A DNA stretch of 64,000 bases from an uncultured Chlorobiaceae bacterium (GTDB taxonomy: Bacteria; Bacteroidota; Chlorobiia; Chlorobiales; Chlorobiaceae), in the NCBI GenBank assembly GCA_903869365.1, contig CAIPYV010000067.1, positions 19,619-83,618 on the forward strand. Direction: 5' to 3'. This document shows, piece after piece, positions 31,755 to 42,668 of the stretch. Made by a program: the position numbers and the translations under genes. The notes under the pieces are model-generated. The model saw only the letters and a program-made list of their open reading frames with translations. It did no database searches and was not told the DNA's origin. Each line of letters starts with the position of its first letter. Positions within the stretch are counted from its first letter, which is position 1.

Positions 31755-32435
31755 CTACAAAATAATCTGAATGGCAGCTATCATGGATGTCATGACAATC
31801 ATGTGCACAAGAACACTCCCCCAGACACTCTTAGTATTCGCAACAATGTAACCGCCCATAATGCCCAGTGGAAATGCCATCATTGCCATCAATGCTCTCT
31901 CCATCATATTGACAGGAGCAACGGCAAAATGGTTGAGAAGAAAAAACAGGGTCGTCAACAATACCGTCAGATGTTTATTGAACCCCTTTTCAATCATGGC
32001 GGAAAACATGATTCCTCTCCAGAGAAACTCTTCGGCAAGAACGAGGATAGGATAAAGGTAAAGGAGCGAACGATTCACAAGAAGATACTGCATCCCAGAC
32101 ATCATTGCAGCACCGTTTTGATTCTTCATCATGTTCACCGTATTCATCATGGCCATAAGCAACAGAAGAGTGCCGCCAATAAGGCCCCACAAAAGGGATG
32201 TACGGAGATTTCCGCCTGCAAGATACATCTCCTTCCATTCACCATTTTTTTTACCCCGATAAAGCACAAGCGCTATAGAACCGATAACGTAAAGAGCGAG
32301 CGCCGGCCACTCAAGAAGAGGTGTAAAGTGACCAAGAAGACCAAGCAACCAGATGGCTGCCATCAGACCAAACGAAAGGTTGAACCTTGCTGTAGAGGAG
32401 TCCTGTTCAAAAGAGAGCGCTTTGACAGATTTCAT
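31755..32435 (-). CDS. CPBP-family intramembrane metalloprotease
   Basis: A 226-residue polytopic membrane protein of the CPBP/Abi family related to type II CAAX prenyl proteases. The motif-1 double glutamate is EEFLWRG, and the catalytic His is in LLNHFAVAP. Bacterial members act in protein processing, bacteriocin immunity or unknown roles. It is located between queC and trpA, probably in the same transcript. Confidence 0.85.
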   Translation of the reverse strand: MKSVKALSFEQDSSTARFNLSFGLMAAIWLLGLLGHFTPLLEWPALALYVIGSIALVLYRGKKNGEWKEMYLAGGNLRTSLLWGLIGGTLLLLMAMMNTVNMMKNQNGAAMMSGMQYLLVNRSLLYLYPILVLAEEFLWRGIMFSAMIEKGFNKHLTVLLTTLFFLLNHFAVAPVNMMERALMAMMAFPLGIMGGYIVANTKSVWGSVLVHMIVMTSMIAAIQIIL

Positions 32436-32468
32436 GACTGAAGGAGATTGATTGAAGGATGAATGGTA

Positions 32469-33152
32469 CTATCGAATATACAGAGGACGCTCTTCATATT
32501 CAATCGGATCGCGTACACCCATCAACTCGAACGCCCGAAGCCGCCGGGCACAACTGTCGCAGAGACCGCATGCCCTCCCCTCACTTTTGTAGCACGACCA
32601 GCTCAGATTGAACGGCGCACCCAGCGCCATCCCTTTGCGGACAATGTCTGATTTCTGCATCTCAATGAGGGGCGTAAGGATTTCAATATTCGTCTCGGGT
32701 TTTGTGCCGAGTGCAATAACCGTGTTGAACGCATCATAGAACACCTTGCGGCAGTCAGGATAGCCGGACGAGTCCTCTTCGACTGCCCCTATAAAGATTT
32801 TGCCGGCTCCGATCACTTCCGACCAGCTTACCGCCATGGAGAGAAAACCGGCATTGCGGAATGGCACATAACTGGTGGGAATCGATGAATCCTGAAAGTC
32901 TGCCCCTTTCACAGGCATTGAATAATCGGTCAGCGAAGAGCCGCCTATCTGAGCAAGAAAATCAGCATTAACTTCAAGGCATTGCTCAATATTGTAGTGA
33001 TTGCAGATAGCTCGAAATGACTCCAGCTCCTTCTGCCAGGTGCGCTGTCCGTAATTGACATGCATAGCAGCCAATGCAAAGCCCTCGTCATGAGCGATTG
33101 CAGTGGTGACAAGACTGTCCATACCGCCGCTCAGAAGAACTACGGCTTTCAT
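32469..33152 (-). CDS. queC: 7-cyano-7-deazaguanine synthase
   Basis: QueC (227 residues) makes preQ0 from 7-carboxy-7-deazaguanine and ammonia at the cost of ATP. The PP-loop is LLSGGMDS at the N-terminus, and the four zinc cysteines are in [21 protein letters not shown]. The ATG at 33152 puts the PP-loop at residue 6 as in the family; the longer frame to 33215 is not supported. It belongs to the queuosine pathway together with queA at 19.9 kb. Confidence 0.95.
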   Translation of the reverse strand: MKAVVLLSGGMDSLVTTAIAHDEGFALAAMHVNYGQRTWQKELESFRAICNHYNIEQCLEVNADFLAQIGGSSLTDYSMPVKGADFQDSSIPTSYVPFRNAGFLSMAVSWSEVIGAGKIFIGAVEEDSSGYPDCRKVFYDAFNTVIALGTKPETNIEILTPLIEMQKSDIVRKGMALGAPFNLSWSCYKSEGRACGLCDSCARRLRAFELMGVRDPIEYEERPLYIR

Positions 33153-33230
33153 GTTTCGTACATATGGTATTGATGCAAAAAATTTCTGAAAGGTATACAA
33201 TTCTTTGATATTCAAACGGAAATGGTAAAA

Positions 33231-33258
33231 AAAAAGCCAACCCGAAGGCTGGCTTTTT
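33231..33258 (-). terminator. Intrinsic terminator of groES-groEL
   Basis: On the minus strand a 12-bp stem AAAAAGCCAGCC pairs around a UUCG tetraloop and ends in T residues. One pair is G-U only in that orientation, which supports the minus direction. It follows the groEL stop by 24 bases. Confidence 0.92.
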
Positions 33259-33281
33259 TTAAAAGAGTATGAAGCGTCGAA

Positions 33282-34925
33282 TTAATACATGCCGCCCATA
33301 CCACCCATTCCGCCCGGAGGCATTGCGGGCATGTCTGATTTTTCTTCCTTGATATCGGTAATAGCAGCTTCTGTGGTCAGAAGAATGCTGGCAACTGATG
33401 CAGCGTTCTCAAGAGCACTTCTGGTAACCTTGGTAGGATCAACGACACCTGCCTCAACAAGATTTTCGTACTGCTCGGTTCTTGCATTGAAACCAAAATC
33501 ACCGGTTCCTGCCTTGACCTTCTCCAGAACAACAGCACCATCAGTGGTACCGGTGTTTGCCACGATCTGGCGGAGGGGTTCTTCAAGAGCGCGGCGGACA
33601 ATTTCAATACCGGTTTTCTGATCTTCATTGTCGGCAATAGCCCTGTCAAGACCCTTGATGGCGCGGATAAGAGCAACACCGCCACCAACAACGATACCTT
33701 CCTGAACAGCAGCGCGAGTTGCATGCAGCGCATCTTCAACACGTGCTTTCTTCTCTTTCATCTCAACTTCTGTTGAAGCTCCGATGTTAAGAACAGCAAC
33801 GCCGCCTGAGAGTTTTGCAAGACGTTCCTGCAGCTTTTCAGTGTCGTAATCAGAGGTTGATTTTTCAATCTGTCCCTTGATCTCGTTGATACGAGCCTTG
33901 ATCTCTTCAGCGGTACCTTTACCTTCAACAATGGTAGTGTTATCCTTGTCGACGGTAACACGACCAGCCTGTCCAAGATAGGAGATAGTTGCATTTTCGA
34001 GCTTGTAGCCCTTCTCTTCGGAAATAACCGTACCACCAGTGAGGATGGCGATATCTTCAAGCATGGCCTTGCGGCGATCACCAAAGCCAGGAGCCTTGAC
34101 TGCACATACTTTCAGAGTACCTCTCAGCTTGTTCACGACAATCGTTGCAAGAGCTTCGCCTTCGATATCCTCTGAAATAATGATCAGGGGACGGCCAGTC
34201 TGTGCAGATTTTTCAAGAATCGGAAGAAGCTCCTTCATGTTGCTGATCTTTTTGTCATAAATCAGAATCAGCGGATCTTCGAGTTCGGCATCCATCGTTT
34301 CAGGATTGGTCACGAAGTAAGGTGAAAGGTAACCACGGTCAAACTGCATACCTTCAACAACCTTAAGCTCGGTATCCATGCCTTTGGCTTCCTCAACAGT
34401 GATAACACCGTCTTTGCCGACCTTGTCCATCGCTTCAGCAATCAGTTCGCCGATTTCAGGATCGTTGTTGGCGGAAATAGTACCAACCTGGGCAATCTCT
34501 TTCTTACCGGTAATAATACGGCTGATATTTCTCAGCTCCTGGACGACTTCCTTTACAGCACGGTCAATACCTCTCTTCAGATCAATTGGACGAGCACCGG
34601 CAGTGACGTTCTTGAGACCTTCACGATAGATGGCCTGTGCAAGCACCGTAGCAGTGGTTGTACCGTCACCGGCGACATCGCTGGTCTTCGATGCAACTTC
34701 ACGCACCATCTGGGCACCCATGTTCTCGAAAGGATCAGAAAGTTCGATCTCTTTTGCAACGGTGACGCCGTCTTTGGTTGAGGTCGGAGCACCGAATTTT
34801 TTGTCAATCAGTACATTACGTCCGGCAGGTCCGAGCGTAACTTTCACAGCATTTGCCAATTTGTCAACGCCAACTTTAAGTTTGGCCCTGGCTTCAGCAT
34901 CAAAAAGAATATCTTTTGCAGTCAT
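33282..34925 (-). CDS. groL: Chaperonin GroEL
   Basis: The 60-kDa chaperonin subunit (547 residues) that folds proteins inside a ring capped by GroES. Family signatures include [14 protein letters not shown], the ATP-site [26 protein letters not shown], and the C-terminal [10 protein letters not shown] tail. It follows groES by about 47 bases and is controlled by the CIRCE operator at 35331. Confidence 0.98.
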   Translation of the reverse strand: MTAKDILFDAEARAKLKVGVDKLANAVKVTLGPAGRNVLIDKKFGAPTSTKDGVTVAKEIELSDPFENMGAQMVREVASKTSDVAGDGTTTATVLAQAIYREGLKNVTAGARPIDLKRGIDRAVKEVVQELRNISRIITGKKEIAQVGTISANNDPEIGELIAEAMDKVGKDGVITVEEAKGMDTELKVVEGMQFDRGYLSPYFVTNPETMDAELEDPLILIYDKKISNMKELLPILEKSAQTGRPLIIISEDIEGEALATIVVNKLRGTLKVCAVKAPGFGDRRKAMLEDIAILTGGTVISEEKGYKLENATISYLGQAGRVTVDKDNTTIVEGKGTAEEIKARINEIKGQIEKSTSDYDTEKLQERLAKLSGGVAVLNIGASTEVEMKEKKARVEDALHATRAAVQEGIVVGGGVALIRAIKGLDRAIADNEDQKTGIEIVRRALEEPLRQIVANTGTTDGAVVLEKVKAGTGDFGFNARTEQYENLVEAGVVDPTKVTRSALENAASVASILLTTEAAITDIKEEKSDMPAMPPGGMGGMGGMY

Positions 34926-34972
34926 TGTAACAGATTCCTCCTGTAAGTTTTTTTTAAAATTTTAGTAACGGG

Positions 34973-35260
34973 TCAGTCGAGAATTGCAAAAATGTCAGAC
35001 TCGCGCATAATGAGGTAATCCTCACCTTCCACGTTGACTTCAGTACCGGAATACTTGCCGTACAGCACTTTCTTTCCTACGGTGACCTGCATTTCGAGCA
35101 GCTGGCCATTATCGGCAATCTTACCTGCTCCTACTGCCACGACTTCACCATACTGCGGTTTTTCTTTCCCGGTATCGGGAATATAAAGGCCGCCTTTGGT
35201 TTTTTCCTCTGCCGGTGCAGGTTTAACAATAACTCGATCAGCTAAGGGTTTCAAGTTCAT
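34973..35260 (-). CDS. groS: Co-chaperonin GroES
   Basis: The 95-residue cap of the GroEL ring. It begins [14 protein letters not shown] and contains the mobile loop ([19 protein letters not shown]) that contacts GroEL. It is the first gene of the groESL operon. Confidence 0.98.
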   Translation of the reverse strand: MNLKPLADRVIVKPAPAEEKTKGGLYIPDTGKEKPQYGEVVAVGAGKIADNGQLLEMQVTVGKKVLYGKYSGTEVNVEGEDYLIMRESDIFAILD

Positions 35261-35330
35261 TGTCTTCTCTTGTTTGGGTTTTAGATTAATAGTAAGATAC
35301 TATTGACTTGTCTCATTGATTTTTATGTTT

Positions 35331-35357
35331 TTAGCACTCAAGCGTCCCGAGTGCTAA
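35331..35357. promoter_or_regulatory. CIRCE operator (HrcA-binding) upstream of groES
   Basis: A perfect CIRCE inverted repeat, TTAGCACTC-N9-GAGTGCTAA, 70 bases upstream of groES. HrcA represses groESL at such sites and is released on heat stress. hrcA is not in the window. Confidence 0.97.
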
Positions 35358-35444
35358 AAGAACACCTAATAATAAAAAAAATATTGTCGATTCCAAAAAG
35401 ATTCTTTATTTCATGGTGTACAATTTTCATGTTTACCAACTGAT

Positions 35445-35756
35445 ATGCATAAGCCAGAGAATTTCAACAAAACAAACAACCACACACTCTATTACACCAT
35501 AGGTAAAATTACCGTGGACAAGCTGACCAGTACCCTTTCGAAAATGGAGGATGACACAGCGACAGCCGAAGACCGGCAGCTTGCTGCACTTTTGCAGGAA
35601 ATTTCCGCTCTTGCCAAAAACCGGCTGTCGGTAGCGGCAAACGAAACCGAGTTCAGTAAAGGGAGCTCTGTATGGGTGGAACGCACGGCGCAGTCGCACT
35701 TTCCTCATATCAGACTGCACGGCGGTGCGCTTGAAGATTATCCTTTGAAAAGCTGA
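35445..35756 (+). CDS. Hypothetical protein
   Basis: A 103-residue soluble, charged protein with no recognised domain. Its residue composition looks more protein-like than the overlapping minus-strand frame, which is Phe/Cys/Val-rich. No signal peptide or membrane helix is seen. It is divergent from groES and convergent with uvrA (16-base gap). The start ATG at 35445 has no strong ribosome-binding site. Confidence 0.6.
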   Translation: MHKPENFNKTNNHTLYYTIGKITVDKLTSTLSKMEDDTATAEDRQLAALLQEISALAKNRLSVAANETEFSKGSSVWVERTAQSHFPHIRLHGGALEDYPLKS

Positions 35757-35772
35757 TCGTGAAAAATTCCCT

Positions 35773-38619
35773 TTAACGTTCAAGTGAAGGTTTGAGATAG
35801 CGACCGGTCAGCGAGTGATCCATGGCCGCAATCTCTTCGGGAGTGCCTTCGGCAACAATAGATCCCCCTTTATCGCCTGCACCAGGGCCAAGATCGATAA
35901 TCCAGTCAGCCTGGGTGATAATATCCGGATTGTGTTCAATAATGACCAGAGTATTTTTCTGTTCAAGAAGTTTTTCAAAACATCTGATCAGCTTGTTGAT
36001 GTCTTCGAAATGAAGACCCGTTGTCGGCTCATCAAAAATAAAAAGAGTATGCTCCACGTCAGCCCGGGCAATAAAGCTTGCAAGCTTCAGGCGCTGAGCC
36101 TCCCCGCCAGAAAGGGTACTTGACGATTGACCAAGCCTGATATAACCAAGCCCTACCTCATCGAGCACCATAAGTTTTCTTTCAATCCCCTTCTCGTTCC
36201 TGAAAAATACAATTGCTTCCTCGACGGTCATATCAAGCACCTCGGCAATTGAAAGGCCCTGATACTTCACCTCCAGAGTATCGGACTTGTAGCGCAGACC
36301 TCTGCAATCCTCACAAACAGCTTCGATATCCGCAAGAAACTGCATCTCAATATGCACACTCCCCTCTCCGGCACAGGTTTCACAACGACCGCCGGGAATG
36401 TTGAAAGAGAAATATCCAGCCTTCAAGCCTCTCACTTTTGCATCCTTAGTCTGCGAAAAAAGAGTACGGATATCATCAAATATCTTGAGATAGGTTACTG
36501 GGTTACTCCTGCTTGATTTGCCAATGGGAGACTGATCGACATGCTCAACTCGATCAACAAACCTTGTTCCAAAAATCGAGCGATGGGTTCCAACCTTCTC
36601 CTTCAACCCAACCTTAACCTTCATAATCCCCTTGTTGAGAATGTCGTTGACCAAGGTGGACTTGCCTGAACCGCTCACACCGGTCACACAGGTCATGACG
36701 CCAACAGGAAAACGCACATCGATATTTTTCAGATTGTTCTGCATGGCACCGATAATCTCAATGCAGGTGGTGAAATCCGGTGTTCTGCGAAGCTTCGGCA
36801 CTGCGATCCGTTTCGTACCATTGAGGTACTGCGCGGTAAGCGAGGTGCCATGCTCCTTCATTTCGACGATGGAACCATGAAAAACCACTTCGCCACCAAG
36901 CCGACCGGCATAAGGGCCAAGGTCAATGACTTCATCGGCGGCTTCGATAATTTCACGGTCATGCTCAACCACAACGACCGTATTACCAAGATCACGCAGC
37001 CTGCGGAGCAGCGTGATCAAACGCGCTGAATCACTCTGGTGCAGACCAATACTCGGTTCATCAAGAATATAGATGGCTCCGACAAGAGGAGAACCAAGAG
37101 AGGTTGAGAGATTGATGCGCTGAAACTCACCACCGCTCAAGGTATGAGTCAGACGGTCAAGAGTGAGATAGTTCAATCCAACATCGAGCAGATAACCGAG
37201 GCGTTTTATAATTTCCTGCAAAATAACGTCAGCCACCTTGCGGTCAAAAGGCGAAATATCAAGATTCCGAAAAAAATGGTCAGCATCAGCAATATTCATG
37301 CGCGAAACCTCGCCGATATGTCGCCCAGAAACCCTCACAAGTCTGGCATCAGGATTAAGGCGGATCCCGTCGCAATCAGGACAGAGAGCATAACCTCGGT
37401 AACGGCTTAAAAACACCCTGTAGTGCATCTTGAAGCCAGCATCCTTCTCTATTTCAGCAAAAAAAGGCCGAATCCCCTTGTAGCGTTCATCCGACAGCCC
37501 TTTCCAGATAATCTCCTTATGCTCATAGGAAATTTTTTCATAGGGAACATCAAGGGGGATACCCAGAGTTGGGGCAACAGCAAGAAGCTGCCTGAGATTC
37601 CATCGGTACTTTTCAGAGTTCCAGCATGCAATTGCACCTTCTGCCAGCGTCAGTGACTTGTCGGGTACAACGGCATCCTCATCAATTCCGGCAATCCGTC
37701 CAAACCCCTGACAGGTTGTGCATGCACCTATCGGCGAGTTAAACGCAAAAAGCTGTGGTGAAAGCTCCTGATATTCAATACCATTCAATTCAAGACGGTC
37801 GCTGAACAGGTAGGTTTTTCCTCCGACAACCTTCAGGGCCGCATACCCTCCGGATTCATTGAAACAGCTTTCCGCGGCCTGTGACACACGGCTGAAAACC
37901 TTTTCATCATTCTTCGCCACAAAACGATCAACAAGAACAAGCAAAGAAGCGCGTTCGGATGCCGGCATCTCCAGCACCCTTTTGCAGATCAGCTCATTGT
38001 TCAGATCAAGCACCTCATCCCCTGCAACCACTCGGAAAAAACCTTTTTTCAAAAGATTTGCTATTTCATCCTGAGCCGAACAACTATGGTGACCAGCATC
38101 CTGATGAGCAGGAAAAAGAAATCCTACGTAGAACTTTGTACCCTCTTCAAAAAAACCGGCTTGCAAGCTCACATCATCAGGAGTATGCTTCAGAACAAGC
38201 TCGTCAGTATCGCGAGAATAAATTTTGCCGATCCGGGCATAAAGCAGTCGGAGATAGTCATAAATTTCTGACACGGTACCAACTGTGGAACGAGGGTTTT
38301 TCGGTATGGGTTTCTGCTCGATAGCAATTGCAGGGGCGATTCCTTCAACACTTTCGATATCAGGCCGAGGCATTCGCTCAAGAAACTGCCGCACATACGC
38401 TGAAAGCGACTCCACATAGCGGCGGTGCCCTTCAGCATAGAGAGTGTCAAACGCAAGACTTGATTTACCCGATCCACTGACGCCAGTCAGCACGACAAAG
38501 CGGTTACGGGGAATACAAACCGAAATATTTGCAAGATTATGAGTATTGATGCCTTTGAGGACAATATCCGGCAGACTCGTTTCAGCAACTGCTGAATTGC
38601 TGAGTCTAAGAGTGGTCAT
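35773..38619 (-). CDS. uvrA: Excinuclease ABC subunit A
   Basis: UvrA (948 residues) is the damage-recognition ATPase of nucleotide excision repair. Both ABC modules are seen: Walker A GVSGSGKSSLAFDTLYAEG near residue 45 and GVSGSGKSTLVNDIL near 650, ABC signatures TLSGGEFQRINL and TLSGGEAQRLKLA, and zinc-finger cysteine pairs CTTCQGFG...CPDCDG and CETCAGEG...CEDCRG. It follows an Rrf2 regulator gene by 45 bases. Confidence 0.97.
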   Translation of the reverse strand: MTTLRLSNSAVAETSLPDIVLKGINTHNLANISVCIPRNRFVVLTGVSGSGKSSLAFDTLYAEGHRRYVESLSAYVRQFLERMPRPDIESVEGIAPAIAIEQKPIPKNPRSTVGTVSEIYDYLRLLYARIGKIYSRDTDELVLKHTPDDVSLQAGFFEEGTKFYVGFLFPAHQDAGHHSCSAQDEIANLLKKGFFRVVAGDEVLDLNNELICKRVLEMPASERASLLVLVDRFVAKNDEKVFSRVSQAAESCFNESGGYAALKVVGGKTYLFSDRLELNGIEYQELSPQLFAFNSPIGACTTCQGFGRIAGIDEDAVVPDKSLTLAEGAIACWNSEKYRWNLRQLLAVAPTLGIPLDVPYEKISYEHKEIIWKGLSDERYKGIRPFFAEIEKDAGFKMHYRVFLSRYRGYALCPDCDGIRLNPDARLVRVSGRHIGEVSRMNIADADHFFRNLDISPFDRKVADVILQEIIKRLGYLLDVGLNYLTLDRLTHTLSGGEFQRINLSTSLGSPLVGAIYILDEPSIGLHQSDSARLITLLRRLRDLGNTVVVVEHDREIIEAADEVIDLGPYAGRLGGEVVFHGSIVEMKEHGTSLTAQYLNGTKRIAVPKLRRTPDFTTCIEIIGAMQNNLKNIDVRFPVGVMTCVTGVSGSGKSTLVNDILNKGIMKVKVGLKEKVGTHRSIFGTRFVDRVEHVDQSPIGKSSRSNPVTYLKIFDDIRTLFSQTKDAKVRGLKAGYFSFNIPGGRCETCAGEGSVHIEMQFLADIEAVCEDCRGLRYKSDTLEVKYQGLSIAEVLDMTVEEAIVFFRNEKGIERKLMVLDEVGLGYIRLGQSSSTLSGGEAQRLKLASFIARADVEHTLFIFDEPTTGLHFEDINKLIRCFEKLLEQKNTLVIIEHNPDIITQADWIIDLGPGAGDKGGSIVAEGTPEEIAAMDHSLTGRYLKPSLER

Positions 38620-38664
38620 GATTCAAAATATTCTTGTGCATTAATTGATTGGGCATCTCGTTGC

Positions 38665-39078
38665 TCACTTGGCTATCTGCTGCAATAAAGAGTGAATAGT
38701 CGTCTGCGCCAGAAGATCCTGAATTTTTCCCTGAAGCTTGTTCATATAGACTCTGTGGCTGCATGAGGAAAATATTTCACAACTGCATGGCTCAACGCCA
38801 CAATGCACAATATGCGGCTTTCCCTCAATAGCTATCGCAATATCAGCAATAGTGATTTCAGCAGTCGTCCTGCCAAGTTTGTAACCACCCTTCACACCCT
38901 GAACAGAGGTGGCAAGACCGGCTCTTTTGAGACTCTGCATGGCCTTTGAAAGGAACTCCTGTGAAAACCCGATCTCATCGGCCATTTCCTTAACGGTAAC
39001 CACCCTGTCCTGACCCTTGGTTGCCAGATAAGTAATAGCGTGAAGTCCATATTCAAATTTTCTGGAAACCTGAAGCAT
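38665..39078 (-). CDS. Rrf2-family transcriptional regulator
   Basis: A 137-residue winged-helix regulator of the Rrf2/IscR/NsrR family. The HTH is VTVKEMADEIGFSQEFLSKAMQSLKRAG and the wing is VQGVKGGYKLGR. Four cysteines (93, 98, 100, 106) lie where the family binds an Fe-S cluster, though their spacing differs from both IscR and NsrR. It may be cotranscribed with uvrA and diverges from the hydrolase gene. The signal sensed is unknown. Confidence 0.88.
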   Translation of the reverse strand: MLQVSRKFEYGLHAITYLATKGQDRVVTVKEMADEIGFSQEFLSKAMQSLKRAGLATSVQGVKGGYKLGRTTAEITIADIAIAIEGKPHIVHCGVEPCSCEIFSSCSHRVYMNKLQGKIQDLLAQTTIHSLLQQIAK

Positions 39079-39209
39079 AGAATTTCATTCTGATAAATAG
39101 GATAAGTTTAACCCTATTCTTCAAATTTACCAATATTTTTTACTATTGCCGTGTATGGGATATATTGTTTTACAAGTTTTAATCGTCCAAAAATTTTACT
39201 TTTTTCCCC

Positions 39210-40082
39210 ATGAGTAACACGGCAAAAGATCAGTATTTTTTGTGGCAATTCTCACCTCAAGATGAGGCAAAAATACGATACCAGGAATTCGGTCAACCTA
39301 ACTCGGAAAAAACTCCTATCCTTTTCATTCACGGTTACGGCGGTATGATTGAGCACTGGAACCTGAATATTCCAGAATTCGCTCATGAGCATAAAATTTA
39401 TGCCATGGATTTGATTGGCTTCGGAAAATCACAAAAACCAAATGTCCGCTACAGTCTTGAATTGTTTGCCTCACAGATTGAAGCTTTTCTGCTGCTGAAA
39501 AAAATAGATAAGATCATTATTGTCGGCCATTCGATGGGCGCAGCAAGCGGCATCTTTTTTGCACACCATAAACCAGAAAAAGTAAAAGCCCTCATCCTTG
39601 CAAATCCTTCCGGGCTTTTTGGAGACACCATGGAGGGTATGACCAGTGTTTTTTTCGGGCTTGTAGGTTCTCCTTTGATTGGCGAGGTGCTTTTTTCAGC
39701 TTTTGCAAATCCCATGGGAGTGAGCCAGAGCCTTATGCCAACCTACTATAATCAGAGCAAAGTTGATGAAAAGCTCATCAATCAATTCACCCTTCCGCTT
39801 CAGGACAAAGGAGCCCAATGGCCTATCCTTTCTCCTTCCAGAAGACCGCTTGATTTCAGGCTCGATCACCTTCCAAAACCGTGCAATTACAAAGGGCCAG
39901 CCTATCTTGTCTGGGGTGCGGAAGACACAGCTCTTCCTCCTCACAAGATCATACCTGAATTTCAGCAGTTACTGCCACAGGCAGGAGCATATATCATCCC
40001 GAAAGCTGCACACTGTATCCACCACGATGCCCATGAAGAGTTTAACAACCGACTGAAAATAATTCTCGATTTGATTCAGTAA
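39210..40082 (+). CDS. Alpha/beta hydrolase
   Basis: A 290-residue alpha/beta hydrolase. The oxyanion-hole HGYGG is at about residue 41, the nucleophile is Ser108 in GHSMGAASG, and the acid and base are likely in [10 protein letters not shown] and [10 protein letters not shown]. No signal peptide. Relatives include lipases, haloperoxidases and the BchO-like enzymes of chlorophyll synthesis, but no substrate can be assigned. Confidence 0.86.
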   Translation: MSNTAKDQYFLWQFSPQDEAKIRYQEFGQPNSEKTPILFIHGYGGMIEHWNLNIPEFAHEHKIYAMDLIGFGKSQKPNVRYSLELFASQIEAFLLLKKIDKIIIVGHSMGAASGIFFAHHKPEKVKALILANPSGLFGDTMEGMTSVFFGLVGSPLIGEVLFSAFANPMGVSQSLMPTYYNQSKVDEKLINQFTLPLQDKGAQWPILSPSRRPLDFRLDHLPKPCNYKGPAYLVWGAEDTALPPHKIIPEFQQLLPQAGAYIIPKAAHCIHHDAHEEFNNRLKIILDLIQ

Positions 40083-40097
40083 GCTGCTTGAACAGAG

Positions 40098-42668
40098 TTA
40101 ATACGTTGTTCCCTTCACAGTTCTGACGCTGACATCGCTCCATGGGGCTTTAAGGCCTATCTGGACAGCATAGCTTCGGAACTGCCCGAAAGGAATCCAC
40201 TGAAAACTCATCTGCCAGCAATGAAGATCCCGATTGAGCTGCAGCATTGGAAAAACAACCTTATTGTTCTGAAGATCATACCCTGTATTCAACACCATCT
40301 GCCACTCTTTTGATAACGACTCCTTGGCTGATGCGTTGATCAGAGTGGTCGTCACTGGCTGCAGTGGATTGCTTTTGTCTGATTGCAGAAAGAGGGAGAA
40401 CTGGAACTGCCAGGGCTGGCGGTAATCAATGGTTCTGAAATACTCCGTATTGAAGCGCTCAAGGAACATTGATTGTGCGTTATTGGGAATATAAGGTGGA
40501 ACGGGAGGTGATAGCAGAGGCTCGGACGAAGAAGAGGCTTCACTGCTGCCCTGAATACTCAGACTCATGTTGAGGAATCCCTTGATAAAGCGAAACACGC
40601 CTGTTCCAACCTCACTGTTGAGACGGTTGATCCTCTCACCGGTCAGTGAATCATAACTGTAAAGATCATACATGGTACCTGCACTGAAAAGAAGGCTGGG
40701 CGACAGGACATTGCTCGCAGCGGTCAGGGTCAGTGGTGCAAAATGAATGGCTTCGGCATTAAAATTATACGATGTCGAAGCGTTTACAGAGAAAAGCTGC
40801 AGCGTCTGTTCTCCCCTTACTCGGCCTTGAACAAGATTTTTCAGAGCAATACCAACCGTACTCTGCCCTGCAGGCTCACCGGCATAAGGGGTATTATTGA
40901 AACGGACAAAGAGCTGAGAATCGGTCCAGTCATAGACATTCCCATAGGAGTTATAAACGGTGCCTGAAAACGGCGGATTCCAGAGATAGCTGATGGCTGG
41001 AATAAAGGTATGGCGCAACGCGTTGAGGCCGAAAAGAGAATCAAGAAATCCTGTTTCAAGAGTACCGTAGAGCCGTGTTGTTGCATCGACAGCAAAAACT
41101 GTTGTTGAAACATCCTTATTCGTAACATCCGAAGAGAGCGAATGGATAAAGGTCAGGCTGGGATTGACATTGAAATGATGAAACAGGGTTGATTGCATCC
41201 GGAACGGAATAACCACGCTTGTACCACTACGGGTATAGGTATAGAGTCCTGATACAGGATCTGAGGCCTGCAGGATGACCCCTTGTGTAAAGAGTACCTT
41301 GTATCCATCGGAAAATTCACGGTAGTACCCCAACTCAACATTGGCCTGTGCTGCATATCCGGATGAAGTAACCGCACTCTGCGAAGTAGAAGAGCCGCTG
41401 AAGGAAGCACCGGTGGAGAGTGAAACATCCGATCTCCAGTCATCAGTTGCGAATGCGGAACGAAAAGGATAGAGGCGATTCTGATAGAACGATGCGTCAA
41501 AAGTCTGCGTTGCGTCAAGAGTACTCAAATCTTCAGAACGATTGTAGGTCAGTGCCGCTATGCCGTTCTCATCGTTGAAAGTTTTTGCCAGAGCAGCACG
41601 GGCATTGGACTGCTGGTTCAACATGGTAATCGAATTCAGTGAATTCAGATCGTAGCCCTGCGGCGGACCCTGCAGCTGAACGTTGACATCAAGCCGGGTT
41701 GAAGAATCAAAAACCTGGTTGTGCATGAATTTTGCATTCCAGTCACTGTAGAGTGGATACTCCTTGTACTCCCCCGATATCTCCCCTGAAAACATATTGC
41801 TCTTTTTATAGCGAAACCTTTCACCGAGGCGCCAGCTTCCATTGACCGATATGTCCCCATCAGACCTGAAATCTAAAAAATCGTTTATGGCCCAGAAATA
41901 GCCGAGATTCGACAATGAGTAACCCGTATCACTGTTGTTGCCGATACGAGGCATCAAAAAACCTGACGATCGACTCTCCTTTAAGGGAAAAACCATATAA
42001 GGCAGCGCCAGAATGGGGATGGCAGGGAGACGCCCTGAAAAAATCTCCGGCCTGATATACATGATCAACGGTTTTGCAATGATCCGTTGGTCAGGAATAA
42101 TGGTCATCTGAGAGGAAGAAAACCAGTAATGAGGAGAAAGATCATCGCAGGTCGTAAACGTACCATCCTGGATGTTCATCTCACCATTTTCCATCCTTGT
42201 TACATGCTCTCCACTGAATATGACCTGATTGGAAGAGGATAACACATTGGTCGTCTCTCCCCGTTTTGTTTTAAAATTATAGCTCATGGTTTCCGCATTG
42301 AAACTCCCCTGCCGATCAGTGAAAACAGCAGGTTCTGCAACCTTTTTCGACGAGTCGGCAATGCCGTAGGCATGAAACAGCGAGGTTTCAAGATCAATAA
42401 CTATCTTCGGGGCTTTTACATTGGTCTCTTCATTATCAATACGGGCTTTCCCCCACAACTCCATGTTCCGCCTGTCGAGATTATAGATAACCGAATCCTT
42501 TGCCGTATAGAATACGGTGCTTTTGAGGCTGCCTGTCCCGGAAAGCGAATCGAGCGGTACGGTTTTGTTACTGGCAGCATGACCCACCCCCACAAAAATG
42601 AGAGAGAGTGCTACAATAAAGAGACAGAAAATGGACGCTATCAAGGTTTGTCGCATAGTAAACGTCAA
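40098..42668 (-). CDS. lptD: LptD/OstA-like outer-membrane LPS assembly protein
   Basis: An 856-residue exported protein: signal peptide (about 1-32), an OstA/LptA-like beta-jellyroll part (about 50-200: GKARIDNEETNVKAPKIVID), then a long beta-barrel region rich in alternating aromatic and polar residues. The layout is that of LptD, which inserts LPS into the outer membrane. It converges with the hydrolase gene, 15 bases apart. The lptD name rests on architecture; the cysteines used for disulfide linkage in E. coli LptD are largely absent. Confidence 0.78.
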   Translation of the reverse strand: MTFTMRQTLIASIFCLFIVALSLIFVGVGHAASNKTVPLDSLSGTGSLKSTVFYTAKDSVIYNLDRRNMELWGKARIDNEETNVKAPKIVIDLETSLFHAYGIADSSKKVAEPAVFTDRQGSFNAETMSYNFKTKRGETTNVLSSSNQVIFSGEHVTRMENGEMNIQDGTFTTCDDLSPHYWFSSSQMTIIPDQRIIAKPLIMYIRPEIFSGRLPAIPILALPYMVFPLKESRSSGFLMPRIGNNSDTGYSLSNLGYFWAINDFLDFRSDGDISVNGSWRLGERFRYKKSNMFSGEISGEYKEYPLYSDWNAKFMHNQVFDSSTRLDVNVQLQGPPQGYDLNSLNSITMLNQQSNARAALAKTFNDENGIAALTYNRSEDLSTLDATQTFDASFYQNRLYPFRSAFATDDWRSDVSLSTGASFSGSSTSQSAVTSSGYAAQANVELGYYREFSDGYKVLFTQGVILQASDPVSGLYTYTRSGTSVVIPFRMQSTLFHHFNVNPSLTFIHSLSSDVTNKDVSTTVFAVDATTRLYGTLETGFLDSLFGLNALRHTFIPAISYLWNPPFSGTVYNSYGNVYDWTDSQLFVRFNNTPYAGEPAGQSTVGIALKNLVQGRVRGEQTLQLFSVNASTSYNFNAEAIHFAPLTLTAASNVLSPSLLFSAGTMYDLYSYDSLTGERINRLNSEVGTGVFRFIKGFLNMSLSIQGSSEASSSSEPLLSPPVPPYIPNNAQSMFLERFNTEYFRTIDYRQPWQFQFSLFLQSDKSNPLQPVTTTLINASAKESLSKEWQMVLNTGYDLQNNKVVFPMLQLNRDLHCWQMSFQWIPFGQFRSYAVQIGLKAPWSDVSVRTVKGTTY

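Noticed and set aside
31803..32441. 212-codon plus-strand frame opposite the CPBP protease gene
   Set aside because: His/Lys-rich antisense translation without hydrophobic or domain structure; the minus strand has the protease motifs.
35433..35783. Minus-strand frame over the small gene at 35445
   Set aside because: It would overlap uvrA's end and gives a Cys/Phe/Val-rich product; the plus frame is more protein-like.
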